Assembly: GCA_031180825.1 (NCBI GenBank)
Contig: JAPSLM010000003.1
Span: forward strand, 186,001-250,000
Reading direction: 5' to 3'
Source of the DNA: Paenibacillus sp.
Lineage (GTDB): Bacteria; Bacillota; Bacilli; Paenibacillales; NBRC-103111
DNA length: 64,000 bases
Shown: positions 15,529 to 23,921 of the stretch, piece by piece
How the letters are laid out: every line of letters starts with the position of its first letter
How positions within the stretch are numbered: position 1 is the first letter of the stretch
Translations under genes and position numbers: made by a program
The notes under the pieces: model-generated
What the model saw: only the letters and a program-made list of their open reading frames with translations
What the model was told of the DNA's origin: nothing
Databases searched by the model: none

Positions 15529-16662
15529 TTATGCCTTGGCCACTTCTTTGACGATGGAGACGACCACTTCGGCCGTTTTGACCAGGTCCGAGATCGCGAT
15601 CCGCTCTTTCGTCGTATGGATGTCCAGATAGCCGATCGCCAGATTGACAGTCGGTACGCCCATGCCGTTGAACATATTGGCGTCGCTGCCCCCGCCGGAA
15701 TGGAAGGTGCGCGGCGTGCAGCCTACGTTCGTGAGAGCGCTCATCGCAAGCTTCACGACCGGAGCGGACTCGTCGTACATAAACGCCGGATAGATGACTT
15801 CGCTTTTGAAATCAAGCTTCGCGCCCATTTCCTCGGCAGCTTCTTCGCACGCTTGACGCATTTTTTCGACCTGCTCGTACATTTTGGCCTGCGCGATGCT
15901 GCGCGCCTCGCCTTCGAGCGTTACCCGCTCCACGACGATGTTCGTCGCTCCTTCCACGCCGCCCTCGAAGCGCCCGATGTTCGCGGTCGTTTCTTTGTCG
16001 ATGCGGCCAAGCGGCATGCGCGCAATCGCTTTGCTCGCCACGGTAATCGCGCTTACGCCCGCTTCGGGGTTCACGCCCGCATGAGCCGAGCGGCCCCAGA
16101 ACGTGATGTACACCTTCGCCTGCGTCGGGGCGGCTACGGCGATATCTCCGATCGTGCCGTTCGAGTCAAGCGCGAAGCCGAGATCCGCGTCCACCCATTT
16201 GGCTTCCATCGCCCGGGAGCCCTTCAAGCCGGATTCCTCGCCCGCCGTGATAATAAACTGAATCTGGCCGTGCTCGATGTTGTTTTCTTTCAGCACGCGA
16301 ATCGCTTCAAACATGGCGGCAAGGCCCGCTTTGTCGTCCGCCCCGAGAATCGTCGTGCCGTCGCTGCGGATGTAACCGTCTTCGCCGATCTGCGGCTTGA
16401 TGCCTTTCCCCGGAGTCACTGTATCCATATGCGAAGTGAAGAACAGCTTCGGCAGCGGCTTCGAAGATGTGGCAGGCAGCGTGCAGATGAGATTGCCCGA
16501 GCCGTGGCCGGTTTTCGCCGCGGAGTCGTCCTCTTCCACTTTCAATCCCAGCTCGGCGAATTTCGCCTTCAGCACGCGGCTGATTTCCTGCTCATGCTTC
16601 GTTTCGCTGTCGATTTGAACCAACTCGATAAATTCGTCTACCAATCGTTTTTGCTGAATCAT
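15529..16662 (-). CDS. M20-family tripeptidase-like metallopeptidase
   Basis: A 377-residue zinc peptidase of the M20/M25 (PepT-like) group, similar to B. subtilis YqjE. Metal and catalytic motifs are FFTSHMDTV, LGADDKAGLA and the catalytic Glu pair in TAGEESGLKG. Ligands also lie in ALDSNG and near the C-terminal SGGGSDANMFNG. The lid dimerisation domain spans roughly residues 180-290 (FWGRSAHAGVNPEAG). No signal peptide is present, so it is cytosolic and probably trims small peptides. The gene is divergent from prli42 and has its own terminator. Confidence 0.87.
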   Translation of the reverse strand: MIQQKRLVDEFIELVQIDSETKHEQEISRVLKAKFAELGLKVEEDDSAAKTGHGSGNLICTLPATSSKPLPKLFFTSHMDTVTPGKGIKPQIGEDGYIRSDGTTILGADDKAGLAAMFEAIRVLKENNIEHGQIQFIITAGEESGLKGSRAMEAKWVDADLGFALDSNGTIGDIAVAAPTQAKVYITFWGRSAHAGVNPEAGVSAITVASKAIARMPLGRIDKETTANIGRFEGGVEGATNIVVERVTLEGEARSIAQAKMYEQVEKMRQACEEAAEEMGAKLDFKSEVIYPAFMYDESAPVVKLAMSALTNVGCTPRTFHSGGGSDANMFNGMGVPTVNLAIGYLDIHTTKERIAISDLVKTAEVVVSIVKEVAKA

Positions 16663-16730
16663 AGCTTTCCTCCATTAGGCCGCTTGGGTTATTATAGGAA
16701 TAGTATTCTCTGAATAAGGAGCTGAAATCG

Positions 16731-16826
16731 TTGCGAAATAAATTGATCTTTAAAATCGTCGTCTACACGATGATCGTCTCGATGCTGTTGTCCACGCTGC
16801 TGTTTACGGTAAGCAACTTCTTCTAA
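16731..16826 (+). CDS. prli42: Prli42, stressosome-associated microprotein
   Basis: A 31-residue ORF starting with TTG behind AAGGAG. It encodes MRNKLIFKIVVYTMIVSMLL and continues STLLFTVSNFF: a short basic N-terminus followed by a single membrane helix. This is the Prli42 pattern, first described in Listeria as a membrane anchor that ties the stressosome to the membrane, and conserved but often unannotated in Bacillota. It is divergent from the M20 peptidase gene and ends about 60 bases before the convergent bkdB stop. Confidence 0.8.
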   Translation: MRNKLIFKIVVYTMIVSMLLSTLLFTVSNFF

Positions 16827-16886
16827 ATCCGACGGCGGCGACGGCTGGCGGGCGGCGGACAAGCCTCCCGCGGCAGCGGTCCGCTG

Positions 16887-18272
16887 TTAGTACAGCTTCG
16901 TGTCCTGATTGTACGCTTCCAGGTTCTCTTTCACCCGCTGCAGGAAGCGTCCGCAGATAACCCCGTCCAAAATGCGGTGATCGAGGGACAAGCACAGGTT
17001 AACCATCGAACGGACGGCAATCATGTCCTGAATGACGACCGGCTTTTTCACGATCGACTCGAAGGTCAAAATGGCGGCTTGCGGGTAGTTGATGATCGGA
17101 TACGACAAAATCGATCCGAACGAGCCCGTATTGTTCACGGTAAACGTACCGCCTTGCATATCGCTGAGCGTCAGCTTGCCGGCCCTTGCTTTCCGGGTTA
17201 ACGTATCGATCTCCCGGGCGAGGCCGGCAATATTCATTTGATCGGCCTTTTGGATGACCGGGGTGACGACGAAGTCTTCGGTTCCTACGGCCAGCGCAAG
17301 GTTGATATCCCGCTTGACGATAATTTTGTCAACCGCCCATACCGAGTTCATGATCGGATAATCCTTGATCGCGCCGACGACCGCTTTGAGCAGGAAGGCC
17401 AAGTAAGTAATGTTAATGCCTTCCTGTTTCATGAATTCGCCTTTCACTTTGTTGCGCAGCAGCACAAGGTTCGTTACATCCACTTCGATCATCGTCCAGG
17501 CATGCGGAATTTCCGTCACGCTCTGGCGCATGCGGCTGGCAATCGTGTTGCGGATCGGCGTCACGTCGATCAAATACTCGCCGCGGCCGTCAAGCGGCTG
17601 ACCCTCCACTTCGATTTTCGGCAGCGGCGGGTTTTCCGACAAGTGGATACCGGTCGAGCGGACCGGCCCCTTCGGCGGCACAGGGAGGAATACGCCGGCC
17701 GTTGCAGCTTCCGCAGCGGCTTCCGCGTTGACGGCAGCCACCGGTTTTCCTTCTTCTATGGCCGCAGGCTTGCCGCTCGCGATGTAAGCCTCCACGTCTT
17801 TGCGTGTAATGCGGCCGCCAAGGCCCGTCCCTTTCACTTCCGACAGCGCGATTCCGTGTTCTGCGGCAAGCTTGAGCACCGCAGGCGAATAACGGCCGCG
17901 CATGCCTGCTTCACTGCCGGCTTCCGGAGCTTCGCGGCGGACAGCTTGTCCGGTTTGATCGCGCTGCGGCCGGGAATCGGCTTCTGCGGCTCCCGCCGCG
18001 CTGCCGCCTGCCTGGTGCGGCTCCTCGATCAAACAAATATCTTCTCCGACCGCAGCCGTATATCCTTCTTCCGCCAGCAGCTTGACAAGCCGTCCTTCGA
18101 TCGGCGACGGCATCTCCACCGTCACCTTGTCGGTGATCAGCTCGCACAGCACGTCGTATTGTTCGATATAGTCGCCCGGCTGCTTCAGCCATTTGCCGAT
18201 CGTCGCCGATACCAGACTTTCGGCCAGATGAGGAACCTTGACACCGGTTCCTTTGGTCGCTTGATCGCTCAT
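16887..18272 (-). CDS. bkdB: Branched-chain 2-oxoacid dehydrogenase E2 (lipoyl acyltransferase)
   Basis: A 461-residue E2 core enzyme that transfers branched acyl groups from lipoamide to CoA. The lipoyl domain covers residues 10-85, with the lipoylated Lys49 in DKVTVE. An Ala/Pro/Glu-rich linker follows, then the E1/E3-binding domain around residues 130-165 (YSPAVLKLAAEHGIALSEVKGTGLGGRITRKDVEAYI), a second linker, and the catalytic domain with DHRILDG near residue 430. It is the last gene of the lpdV-bkdAA-bkdAB-bkdB run, starting 12 bases after bkdAB. Products feed iso/anteiso fatty acid synthesis. Assignment to the branched-chain complex rests on context and on the separate E1 alpha and beta genes. 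Confidence 0.88.
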   Translation of the reverse strand: MSDQATKGTGVKVPHLAESLVSATIGKWLKQPGDYIEQYDVLCELITDKVTVEMPSPIEGRLVKLLAEEGYTAAVGEDICLIEEPHQAGGSAAGAAEADSRPQRDQTGQAVRREAPEAGSEAGMRGRYSPAVLKLAAEHGIALSEVKGTGLGGRITRKDVEAYIASGKPAAIEEGKPVAAVNAEAAAEAATAGVFLPVPPKGPVRSTGIHLSENPPLPKIEVEGQPLDGRGEYLIDVTPIRNTIASRMRQSVTEIPHAWTMIEVDVTNLVLLRNKVKGEFMKQEGINITYLAFLLKAVVGAIKDYPIMNSVWAVDKIIVKRDINLALAVGTEDFVVTPVIQKADQMNIAGLAREIDTLTRKARAGKLTLSDMQGGTFTVNNTGSFGSILSYPIINYPQAAILTFESIVKKPVVIQDMIAVRSMVNLCLSLDHRILDGVICGRFLQRVKENLEAYNQDTKLY

Positions 18273-18284
18273 GTAACGGTCCTC

Positions 18285-19265
18285 CTAGAACAAAGCCAGC
18301 TTCCGCATGGCTTCCATGATCTTATCCGTATTGAGAAGGAAAAACTTCTCCATCGGCGGGTTCATTCCCACAGCCGGAACGTCCGGTGCGCACAGCCGCA
18401 TAATCGGCGCGTCCAGCTCGAACAGCAGCTCCTCGGCGATGATCGCGGACACCTCCGCCCCCACGCCTCCGGTCTTGTTATCCTCGTGGATAATCAGCAC
18501 TTTGCCGGTTTTGGCCGCCGCTTTGAGAATCGCTTCCGTATCCAAAGGCTGCAGCGTTCTCAGATCGAGCACATGAGCCTGAATGCCTTCTTTGGCCAGC
18601 TCTTCCGCCGCACGCAGCGCATATTGCACGGTGAGACCGTATGTGATGACGGTGATGTCGGAGCCTTCCCGCTTCACGGCCGCTTGGCCGATCGGCACGA
18701 TATAATCGTCCTCGGGCACTTCGCCCGTAACTGACAAGTAGCATTTCTTATGCTCGAAATACAGCACCGGGTCCGGATTGCGGATCGCGGCCTTCAATAG
18801 CCCTTTGGCATCGTAAGGGTCCGAAGGAGCGACGATAACAAGCCCCGGCGTGCCGAAAAAGACGGATTCCGGGCATTGGGAATGGTACAGCGCGCCGCCG
18901 CCGGTCGCCCCGTACGGAGCGCGGATCACGACGGGACAGCTCCAGTCGTTGTTCGAACGGTACCGGATGCGGGCCGCTTCGCTGATGATCTGGTTCGTCG
19001 CCGGGAAAATAAAGTCCGCATACTGCATCTCCGCCACCGGCTTCATCCCGTACATGGCCGCGCCGATCGCTACGCCAGCGATCGCCGATTCGGCCAGCGG
19101 CGTATCCATGATCCGCTCTTCCCCGAACTGCTCCTTCAGCCCTTTCGTCGCATTCATGACGCCGCCCTTGCCGACGTCCTCCCCCAGAACGAAGACGTTC
19201 TCGTCCCGCTCCATCTCTTCCTTCATCGCCGTGCGAATCGCTTCCAAATACGTAATGACCGCCAC
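18285..19265 (-). CDS. bkdAB: Branched-chain 2-oxoacid dehydrogenase E1 beta
   Basis: A 326-residue E1 beta subunit. Typical motifs are AIRTAMKEEMERDENVFVLGEDVGKGGV at the start, DTPLAESAIAGVAIGAA, PVAEMQYADFIFPA, RAPYGATGGGALYHSQ and the C-terminal LRTLQPLDTEAI. It pairs with E1 alpha to decarboxylate branched 2-oxo acids with thiamine diphosphate. It begins 3 bases after the bkdAA stop, which implies coupled translation. Length and motifs are complete. Confidence 0.92.
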   Translation of the reverse strand: MAVITYLEAIRTAMKEEMERDENVFVLGEDVGKGGVMNATKGLKEQFGEERIMDTPLAESAIAGVAIGAAMYGMKPVAEMQYADFIFPATNQIISEAARIRYRSNNDWSCPVVIRAPYGATGGGALYHSQCPESVFFGTPGLVIVAPSDPYDAKGLLKAAIRNPDPVLYFEHKKCYLSVTGEVPEDDYIVPIGQAAVKREGSDITVITYGLTVQYALRAAEELAKEGIQAHVLDLRTLQPLDTEAILKAAAKTGKVLIIHEDNKTGGVGAEVSAIIAEELLFELDAPIMRLCAPDVPAVGMNPPMEKFFLLNTDKIMEAMRKLALF

Positions 19266-19268
19266 GAA

Positions 19269-20279
19269 TTAGCCCTCCCTCTGTTCCGCGTACACATGCT
19301 TCAGCGTGTCTTCCGGCGCCGGAAACGGCGCATCGTCCGCGTAATTCGTCGCTTCGACCAATTCCCGCTTGATGGCCGCCGCAAGCTCGGCGTCCTGCGT
19401 CTCGCTCCAGAGGCCGCAGTCGATCAAATACTGCTTGAACCGCGGCAAGCCATCCTTCGCGCGATTCTCTTCGACTTCCTCCGGCGTACGGTACAGCAAA
19501 TCGTTGTCGGACGTCGAATGGGGAGAAATCCGGTACATGACCGCTTCGATCAAGGTCGGGCCTTCGCCGCGCAGCGCGCGCTCACGCGCTTCCTTTACGA
19601 CGCGGTACACTTCAAGCGCATCCCGGCCGTCCACCTTAACGCCCGGGAAGCCGTAGCCGTGGGCGCGCTCGGCGATGCTGCCGCCCACCTGCTTGTGCAG
19701 CGGGATCGAGATCGCGTACTGGTTGTTTTCGCACATGAAAATCACCGGCAGCTTATGAACGCCCGCAAAGTTGCAGCCTTCGTGGAAATCGCCCTGATTG
19801 CTCGATCCGTCGCCGAAGGTCGTGAACGCGACGAAGTTTTGCCGTTTCATCTTGGCTGCCAGCGCAAATCCGACCGCATGAGGCACTTGGGTCGTCACCG
19901 GAGAAGAGCCGGTAACGATATTCAGCTTTTTGTGGCTGAAATGTCCGGGCATTTGCCGTCCGCCGCTGTTCGGGTCCTCCGCCTTGGCGAAGACGGACAG
20001 CATCAATTCCTTTAACGTCATGCCGACGGAAAGCACGAAGCCGTAATCCCGGTAATACGGTAAAAAGTAGTCCTCTCCGCGCGACAAAGCGAAGGCGGCG
20101 GCCACTTGCGCCGTTTCCTGACCGATTCCGGACACGTGGAACGCGATTTTGCCCGAACGCTGCAGCAGGAAGCACCGCTCGTCAAACATGCGGGCCTTCA
20201 GCATGTATGTATACATCTCCAGAGCCTGACTGTCCGTCAATCCCAGCTGCCGGTGTTTTGTTATTTGACCGATGGACAT
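19269..20279 (-). CDS. bkdAA: Branched-chain 2-oxoacid dehydrogenase E1 alpha
   Basis: A 336-residue thiamine-diphosphate-binding E1 alpha subunit. The cofactor motif runs from GDGSSNQGDF to ENNQY. GRQMPGHFS and PYYRDYGFVLS are family segments, and the phosphorylation-loop region reads RISPHSTSDND. It works with the beta subunit in oxidative decarboxylation of the keto acids from Val, Leu and Ile. A good sigma-A promoter with a palindrome in its spacer (20357-20385) lies about 80 bases upstream, so bkdAA-bkdAB-bkdB can be transcribed separately from lpdV. No ptb, bcd or buk genes are present nearby. Confidence 0.92.
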   Translation of the reverse strand: MSIGQITKHRQLGLTDSQALEMYTYMLKARMFDERCFLLQRSGKIAFHVSGIGQETAQVAAAFALSRGEDYFLPYYRDYGFVLSVGMTLKELMLSVFAKAEDPNSGGRQMPGHFSHKKLNIVTGSSPVTTQVPHAVGFALAAKMKRQNFVAFTTFGDGSSNQGDFHEGCNFAGVHKLPVIFMCENNQYAISIPLHKQVGGSIAERAHGYGFPGVKVDGRDALEVYRVVKEARERALRGEGPTLIEAVMYRISPHSTSDNDLLYRTPEEVEENRAKDGLPRFKQYLIDCGLWSETQDAELAAAIKRELVEATNYADDAPFPAPEDTLKHVYAEQREG

Positions 20280-20356
20280 GGAGTAATAGACGCCTCCTTT
20301 TACAAAAGCAAGAGAATTTTTTAATACCTGGTGCTAATACCAGACACTATAACTAT

Positions 20357-20385
20357 ATTATAAACCGTTTGGTTTACGAATACAA
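20357..20385 (-). promoter_or_regulatory. Sigma-A promoter of bkdAA with a palindromic operator
   Basis: On the minus strand, TTGTAT (20380-20385) is followed after 17 bases by a perfect TATAAT (20357-20362). A perfect palindrome TAAACC-GTTT-GGTTTA (20361-20376) occupies the spacer and touches the -10, where a repressor would block polymerase. The regulator is not identified. Size and symmetry fit a TetR-type or similar dimer. Confidence 0.7.
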
Positions 20386-20430
20386 TTTTATTCGATTAAG
20401 AGGCGCTCTCCATGTCTTCCGACAGAAATC

Positions 20431-21852
20431 TTACATATTGATGGACCGTCCGTCCACGGCCAGCATCGCCTCGCCCAGCAGCTCGGAGAGAGTCGGATGC
20501 GGATGAATCGTCTGCCCGATTTCCCACGGGGTCGCGTCCAGCAGCTGAGCGAGCGCAGCTTCCGAAATGTAATCGGTCACGTGCGGTCCGATCATATGGA
20601 CGCCGAGCAAATCGTTCGTCTCTTTGTCAGCCACCACTTTGACGAATCCGTCGGTCTCCCCGAGCACGATCGCCTTGCCGAGCGCCCGGAAATGAAGCTT
20701 GGATACCTTGACGTCGCGTCCCCGTTCCTTGGCTTCCCGTTCCGTCCAGCCGATGCTTGCCGTCTCCGGACGGGAATACACGCACCGCGGCACTTGGTGC
20801 GGCTCCACCTTATGCGGCTGCTGCCCCCAGGCATGCTCCGCCGCAGTCAACCCTTCATGGGCGGCGGCGTGCGCGAGCTGAAGTCCGCCGATGCAGTCCC
20901 CGACTGCATAAATATGCAGCTCGGCCGTCTGCATTGATTCGTTGACGCGAATGAAGCCGCCATCGACCTTTACGTCGGTATTTTCCAACCCGATGCCTTC
21001 GACGTTGGCTTGACGCCCTACGCACACGAGCGCGATTTCGGCCGACAGCCCGGCTTGCTCCCCGCGATGCTCCACCTTCAGCGTTACGCCGCCCTCATGC
21101 TTGCGGACGGATTCCGTGAGCACTTTGGTGCCTGTATGCACATTTACCCCGCGTTTTTTCAGCAGCCGCTCCAGCTCTCGCGATACGTCTTCATCCTCGC
21201 TCGGAAGCAGTCTCGGCGCGAATTCCACAACCGTGACCTGCACGCCAAAATCGTTAAGCAGCGAAGCCCATTCGACGCCGATGACCCCTCCGCCGATAAT
21301 GACCGCCGAAGCCGGCAGCTTCTCCAGACGAAGCGCCTCGTCGCTGTTCAGAATCGTCACGCCGTCGGTTTCCAGACCCGGCAGACTTCTTGGACGGGAG
21401 CCCGTGGCGATAACCACCTTCTCCGGCACCAGCGTCAAAATCTCGTCATCGCCCTGATCGACGGAGACCGTACCGCTCCGCGGCGAAAAGATGGAAGGAC
21501 CGATTAATCTGCCCTTCCCCTGGAATACGGTAATTTTATTTTTTTTCATCAAAAATTGCAGCCCGCTGTATAGTTGCTCGACCACCGCATCTTTGCGGCT
21601 CGCGACTTTCGAGAAATCTAGGGTGACCGCTTCGGCTCCGATACCGAATTTGTCGCTGTCTTTCATGAGGGCGAATACTTCCGCGCTTCGCAGCAGCGCC
21701 TTGCTTGGAATGCAGCCGCGGTGCAGACAAGTTCCTCCGAGCTTATCCTGCTCGACGATGGCCACGCTTTTGCCAAGCTGAGCGGCCCGGATAGCCGCCG
21801 TATAACCGCCGATGCCTCCGCCAAGAACAACCATATCAAAAGTATGCGTCAT
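20431..21852 (-). CDS. lpdV: Dihydrolipoamide dehydrogenase (E3) of the bkd complex
   Basis: A 473-residue FAD- and NAD-dependent disulfide oxidoreductase that reoxidises the E2 lipoamide. It has the N-terminal FAD motif VVLGGGIGGYTAAIRAAQLG, the redox-active pair in GGTCLHRGCIPSKALL, the NAD motif VIIGGGVIGVEWASLLNDFG, the second FAD motif YAVGDCIGG and the C-terminal His-Glu pair in the IHPHPTLSELLGEA region. It lies upstream of bkdAA with a 150-bp gap containing another promoter. Adjacency to bkd genes supports naming it lpdV rather than pdhD. Confidence 0.92.
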   Translation of the reverse strand: MTHTFDMVVLGGGIGGYTAAIRAAQLGKSVAIVEQDKLGGTCLHRGCIPSKALLRSAEVFALMKDSDKFGIGAEAVTLDFSKVASRKDAVVEQLYSGLQFLMKKNKITVFQGKGRLIGPSIFSPRSGTVSVDQGDDEILTLVPEKVVIATGSRPRSLPGLETDGVTILNSDEALRLEKLPASAVIIGGGVIGVEWASLLNDFGVQVTVVEFAPRLLPSEDEDVSRELERLLKKRGVNVHTGTKVLTESVRKHEGGVTLKVEHRGEQAGLSAEIALVCVGRQANVEGIGLENTDVKVDGGFIRVNESMQTAELHIYAVGDCIGGLQLAHAAAHEGLTAAEHAWGQQPHKVEPHQVPRCVYSRPETASIGWTEREAKERGRDVKVSKLHFRALGKAIVLGETDGFVKVVADKETNDLLGVHMIGPHVTDYISEAALAQLLDATPWEIGQTIHPHPTLSELLGEAMLAVDGRSINM

Positions 21853-22000
21853 CCATGATTCCTCCTGATACGTAAGATTCTCTTATTGTAACTCTATTCC
21901 GCGGCAGAAATATAGTCCAAAATGTGAAATGACATGAATTCTTGATAAATTTATGATAACGTAGAGAGTAACGATTTTGAAGCCATAGAAGGAGCCAAGC

Positions 22001-22261
22001 ATGAAGGCCGTTATTTCTCGTTTCATCGCGATACTGCTGCTGGTCGTGCCCGGACTCATGGCAACCTACGGATTTTTGGCCATGAAGGACGCCTGGTTCG
22101 CCCAATTCGATCCGGCGACAGGCTTCCTCTGGTGGAAGTTTGCGCTGGGATTGCTGCTGTTTGCCGCAGGAGTCGCTTTTATCGGGGGATGGATTTTTTT
22201 CCGGGACCGCAAACGCAATTATGTCGCGCCGCGTTTTCGCAAAAAACGCAAAAAGGGATAG
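22001..22261 (+). CDS. DUF2627 small membrane protein (YqzF-like)
   Basis: An 86-residue protein with two membrane helices (about residues 7-27 and 44-66) and a strongly basic C-terminal tail (DRKRN to KKRKKG). It follows an AGAAGGAG ribosome site and ends in an intrinsic terminator, so it is a monocistronic gene divergent from lpdV. DUF2627/YqzF proteins occupy this place beside the bkd genes in B. subtilis. Their function is unknown. Confidence 0.78.
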   Translation: MKAVISRFIAILLLVVPGLMATYGFLAMKDAWFAQFDPATGFLWWKFALGLLLFAAGVAFIGGWIFFRDRKRNYVAPRFRKKRKKG

Positions 22262-22287
22262 GCCAGCATCCGCCTGTCCCTTTTTTT
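22250..22287 (+). terminator. Terminator of the DUF2627 gene
   Basis: Near-perfect arms (about 22250-22264 and 22272-22287) with a GGGATAGGC/GCCTGTCCC core and a long T-run. The left arm overlaps the last codons and the stop of the DUF2627 gene. It may also work for the convergent gene at 22293, because the left side is A-rich. Confidence 0.82.
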
Positions 22288-22292
22288 GTCGT

Positions 22293-23234
22293 TCAGCCTC
22301 GTCCGCGGCCGGCTTGATCCAGCCAGCGGAGCAGCGCGTGACGCTCGATGATGGCGCTTAACGACCGCCGCCAGGTAATCGCGTGCAGACCGGCGAGCAC
22401 GGTTAATGCGGCAGCCTGCACCGTGACGGGGGTCAGCAGCGAGAACCCGACGCCCAGCGCAAACCCGAGCATATTGGCTCCGGTATCGCCAAGCATGGCC
22501 TTGCCGCGCAGGTCCGCGCCCGCGAACATCCCGGCCCCGACCGTAAGCGGAACCAGCAAGCGCCATACGTTCGCATCCGCCCCCGTTCCGCTCTCCTTCC
22601 AGGAGGCGAGCCATACGAGCAGGAGCAGCGAAACAAAAAAGCCCTTCAGCGCCCGTCCGGGCCGGACATCAAGCAAATTAACCGCATTGGCGGCAAGCAA
22701 AATAAGAAGCAGCTTGAAGGGCAAAAACCACAGCGGATGCCCGTCCGATACCAGGGCTGTCCCGGCCCCCCCGCCGGGAAGCTGCTCCGCTTCGGGCAGG
22801 AGGATGAGCATGCCTGCCGCTAAAGCCGTCCCCGCTTTGACAAGCCCGGTCGTCGCCCTCCGCTGCTCGATCCAAATCCTCCAATGATTCCGCAGCCCCT
22901 TGATGTCCCGTTCCCCAAGCAGATCGTCGATCAGTCCCGCAAAACCGACCATCGTGACCGCCAGCATCCATCGGTCTTGATCGGGCCAAGAGGAGGGCGC
23001 CGCCCATATCCCGTACAGATACCATAGCAGAAACAGCAGCCATAGAGACACGCCTCCGGCTGTCGGAACCGGACGTCCCCGGTAGTTCGTTTCGGTGAGC
23101 CCGTGCTCTTGCAAAAAACGGATCGTTCCCGGGAGTAACACGGCTCCGGCCAGGATCAACAAACCCGACGGGACCGCCCATCCCCACAGCCAGCCGGTCA
23201 TCGTCAGCATGCCGGTTTGCGCCAGCACTGCCAT
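22293..23234 (-). CDS. MraY/WecA-like glycosyl-phosphate transferase (GT4 superfamily)
   Basis: An approximately 313-residue polytopic membrane protein with about nine hydrophobic segments. Family signatures are present though divergent: the GRPVPTAGGVSLW stretch, the Asp pair in FAGLIDDLLGERDIKGLRNH, NAVNLLDVRPGRALKG in place of the usual NxxNxxDG, and LGDTGANMLGFALG. Members transfer a sugar-1-phosphate to undecaprenyl phosphate, but the exact sugar is unknown. The start is uncertain: ATG 23234 and ATG 23210 both overlap the end of the GT2 gene. The longer open frame upstream is a shadow of that gene. With GT2 and steA it forms a leftward unit. Confidence 0.72.
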   Translation of the reverse strand: MAVLAQTGMLTMTGWLWGWAVPSGLLILAGAVLLPGTIRFLQEHGLTETNYRGRPVPTAGGVSLWLLFLLWYLYGIWAAPSSWPDQDRWMLAVTMVGFAGLIDDLLGERDIKGLRNHWRIWIEQRRATTGLVKAGTALAAGMLILLPEAEQLPGGGAGTALVSDGHPLWFLPFKLLLILLAANAVNLLDVRPGRALKGFFVSLLLLVWLASWKESGTGADANVWRLLVPLTVGAGMFAGADLRGKAMLGDTGANMLGFALGVGFSLLTPVTVQAAALTVLAGLHAITWRRSLSAIIERHALLRWLDQAGRGRG

Positions 23235-23902
23235 AAGGTCAGTCCGACCTCGCAGAGCTGCTTGCCCCGATGGAGCCATCCCTGCCAGTTGCGTCCGGTT
23301 TCCCGGTGCCGGAAAGGAACCTCCAGCTCGACGATCCGATAGCCGAGCTTGACGGCATCGACCATCATGCCGACCTCGGCCCCGAACCCTTGGTATTTCC
23401 GCTCGCAGCGGCGCAGCACTTCGCTTCGCATCGCCCGCTGGCCGGATAACGGGGCTCCCGATTCGTAGCCGCTGAGCAGACGGACGCCGCGACCGGCCAA
23501 GCCTCGGACCAGCCCGAAGCCTCCCGGGATGCTTGCCGGCGGCAGCTTCGCTACGGTCAAATCCGCTTCCCCCCGCAGCACGGGCTCCAGAAGCAGGGGA
23601 AACTTCCCGGCGGTGCTTCCGAGATCGGCGTCCAGAAACACGACAACATCCCCGGAAGCCGCTTGCCAGCCTGCAAACATCGCCGCACCTTTGCCGGAAT
23701 TTACGGGAAAGCGCAATACGACGTCGGCCCACGCGCAAGCGACGTCTCCCGTACCGTCACGGCTTCCGTCATCTACGACGATTAGCTGCAGCTCGAACGA
23801 AAATTCCGCTGACGCCTGCGCCTTCGAGACCGCTTCCAGCGTAGAAGCCAGCAGCCGTGACTCGTTCCACGCAGGAATAATGACGGATACAAGCGGAAAC
23901 AT
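23204..23902 (-). CDS. Family 2 glycosyltransferase
   Basis: A 232-residue GT-A fold glycosyltransferase. Motifs are VSVIIPAWNE at the N-terminus, QLIVVDDGSRDGT, the metal-binding region VVFLDADLGS, and SGQRAMRSE followed by GFGAEVGMMVDAVKLGYRIVEL, as in dolichyl-phosphate mannosyltransferase-like enzymes. There are no membrane helices, so it is probably cytosolic and acts on a lipid-linked acceptor. That fits its overlap with the MraY/WecA-like gene. ATG 23902 follows a GAGAAGGGAGAG ribosome site. The upstream extension is a shadow of steA. Confidence 0.83.
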   Translation of the reverse strand: MFPLVSVIIPAWNESRLLASTLEAVSKAQASAEFSFELQLIVVDDGSRDGTGDVACAWADVVLRFPVNSGKGAAMFAGWQAASGDVVVFLDADLGSTAGKFPLLLEPVLRGEADLTVAKLPPASIPGGFGLVRGLAGRGVRLLSGYESGAPLSGQRAMRSEVLRRCERKYQGFGAEVGMMVDAVKLGYRIVELEVPFRHRETGRNWQGWLHRGKQLCEVGLTLWQCWRKPAC

Positions 23903-23921
23903 TGGCGTTCTCTCCCTTCTC

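Noticed and set aside
17238-18734. Long rightward open frame opposite bkdB and bkdAB
   Set aside because: It is a shadow of GC-rich codon usage on the minus strand. No ribosome site, no recognisable protein, and it crosses two well-identified genes.
21853-22000. SigL (-12/-24) promoter for the bkd genes
   Set aside because: No TGGCAC-N5-TTGCA-like pair was found upstream of lpdV. The only strong promoter is the sigma-A site before bkdAA.
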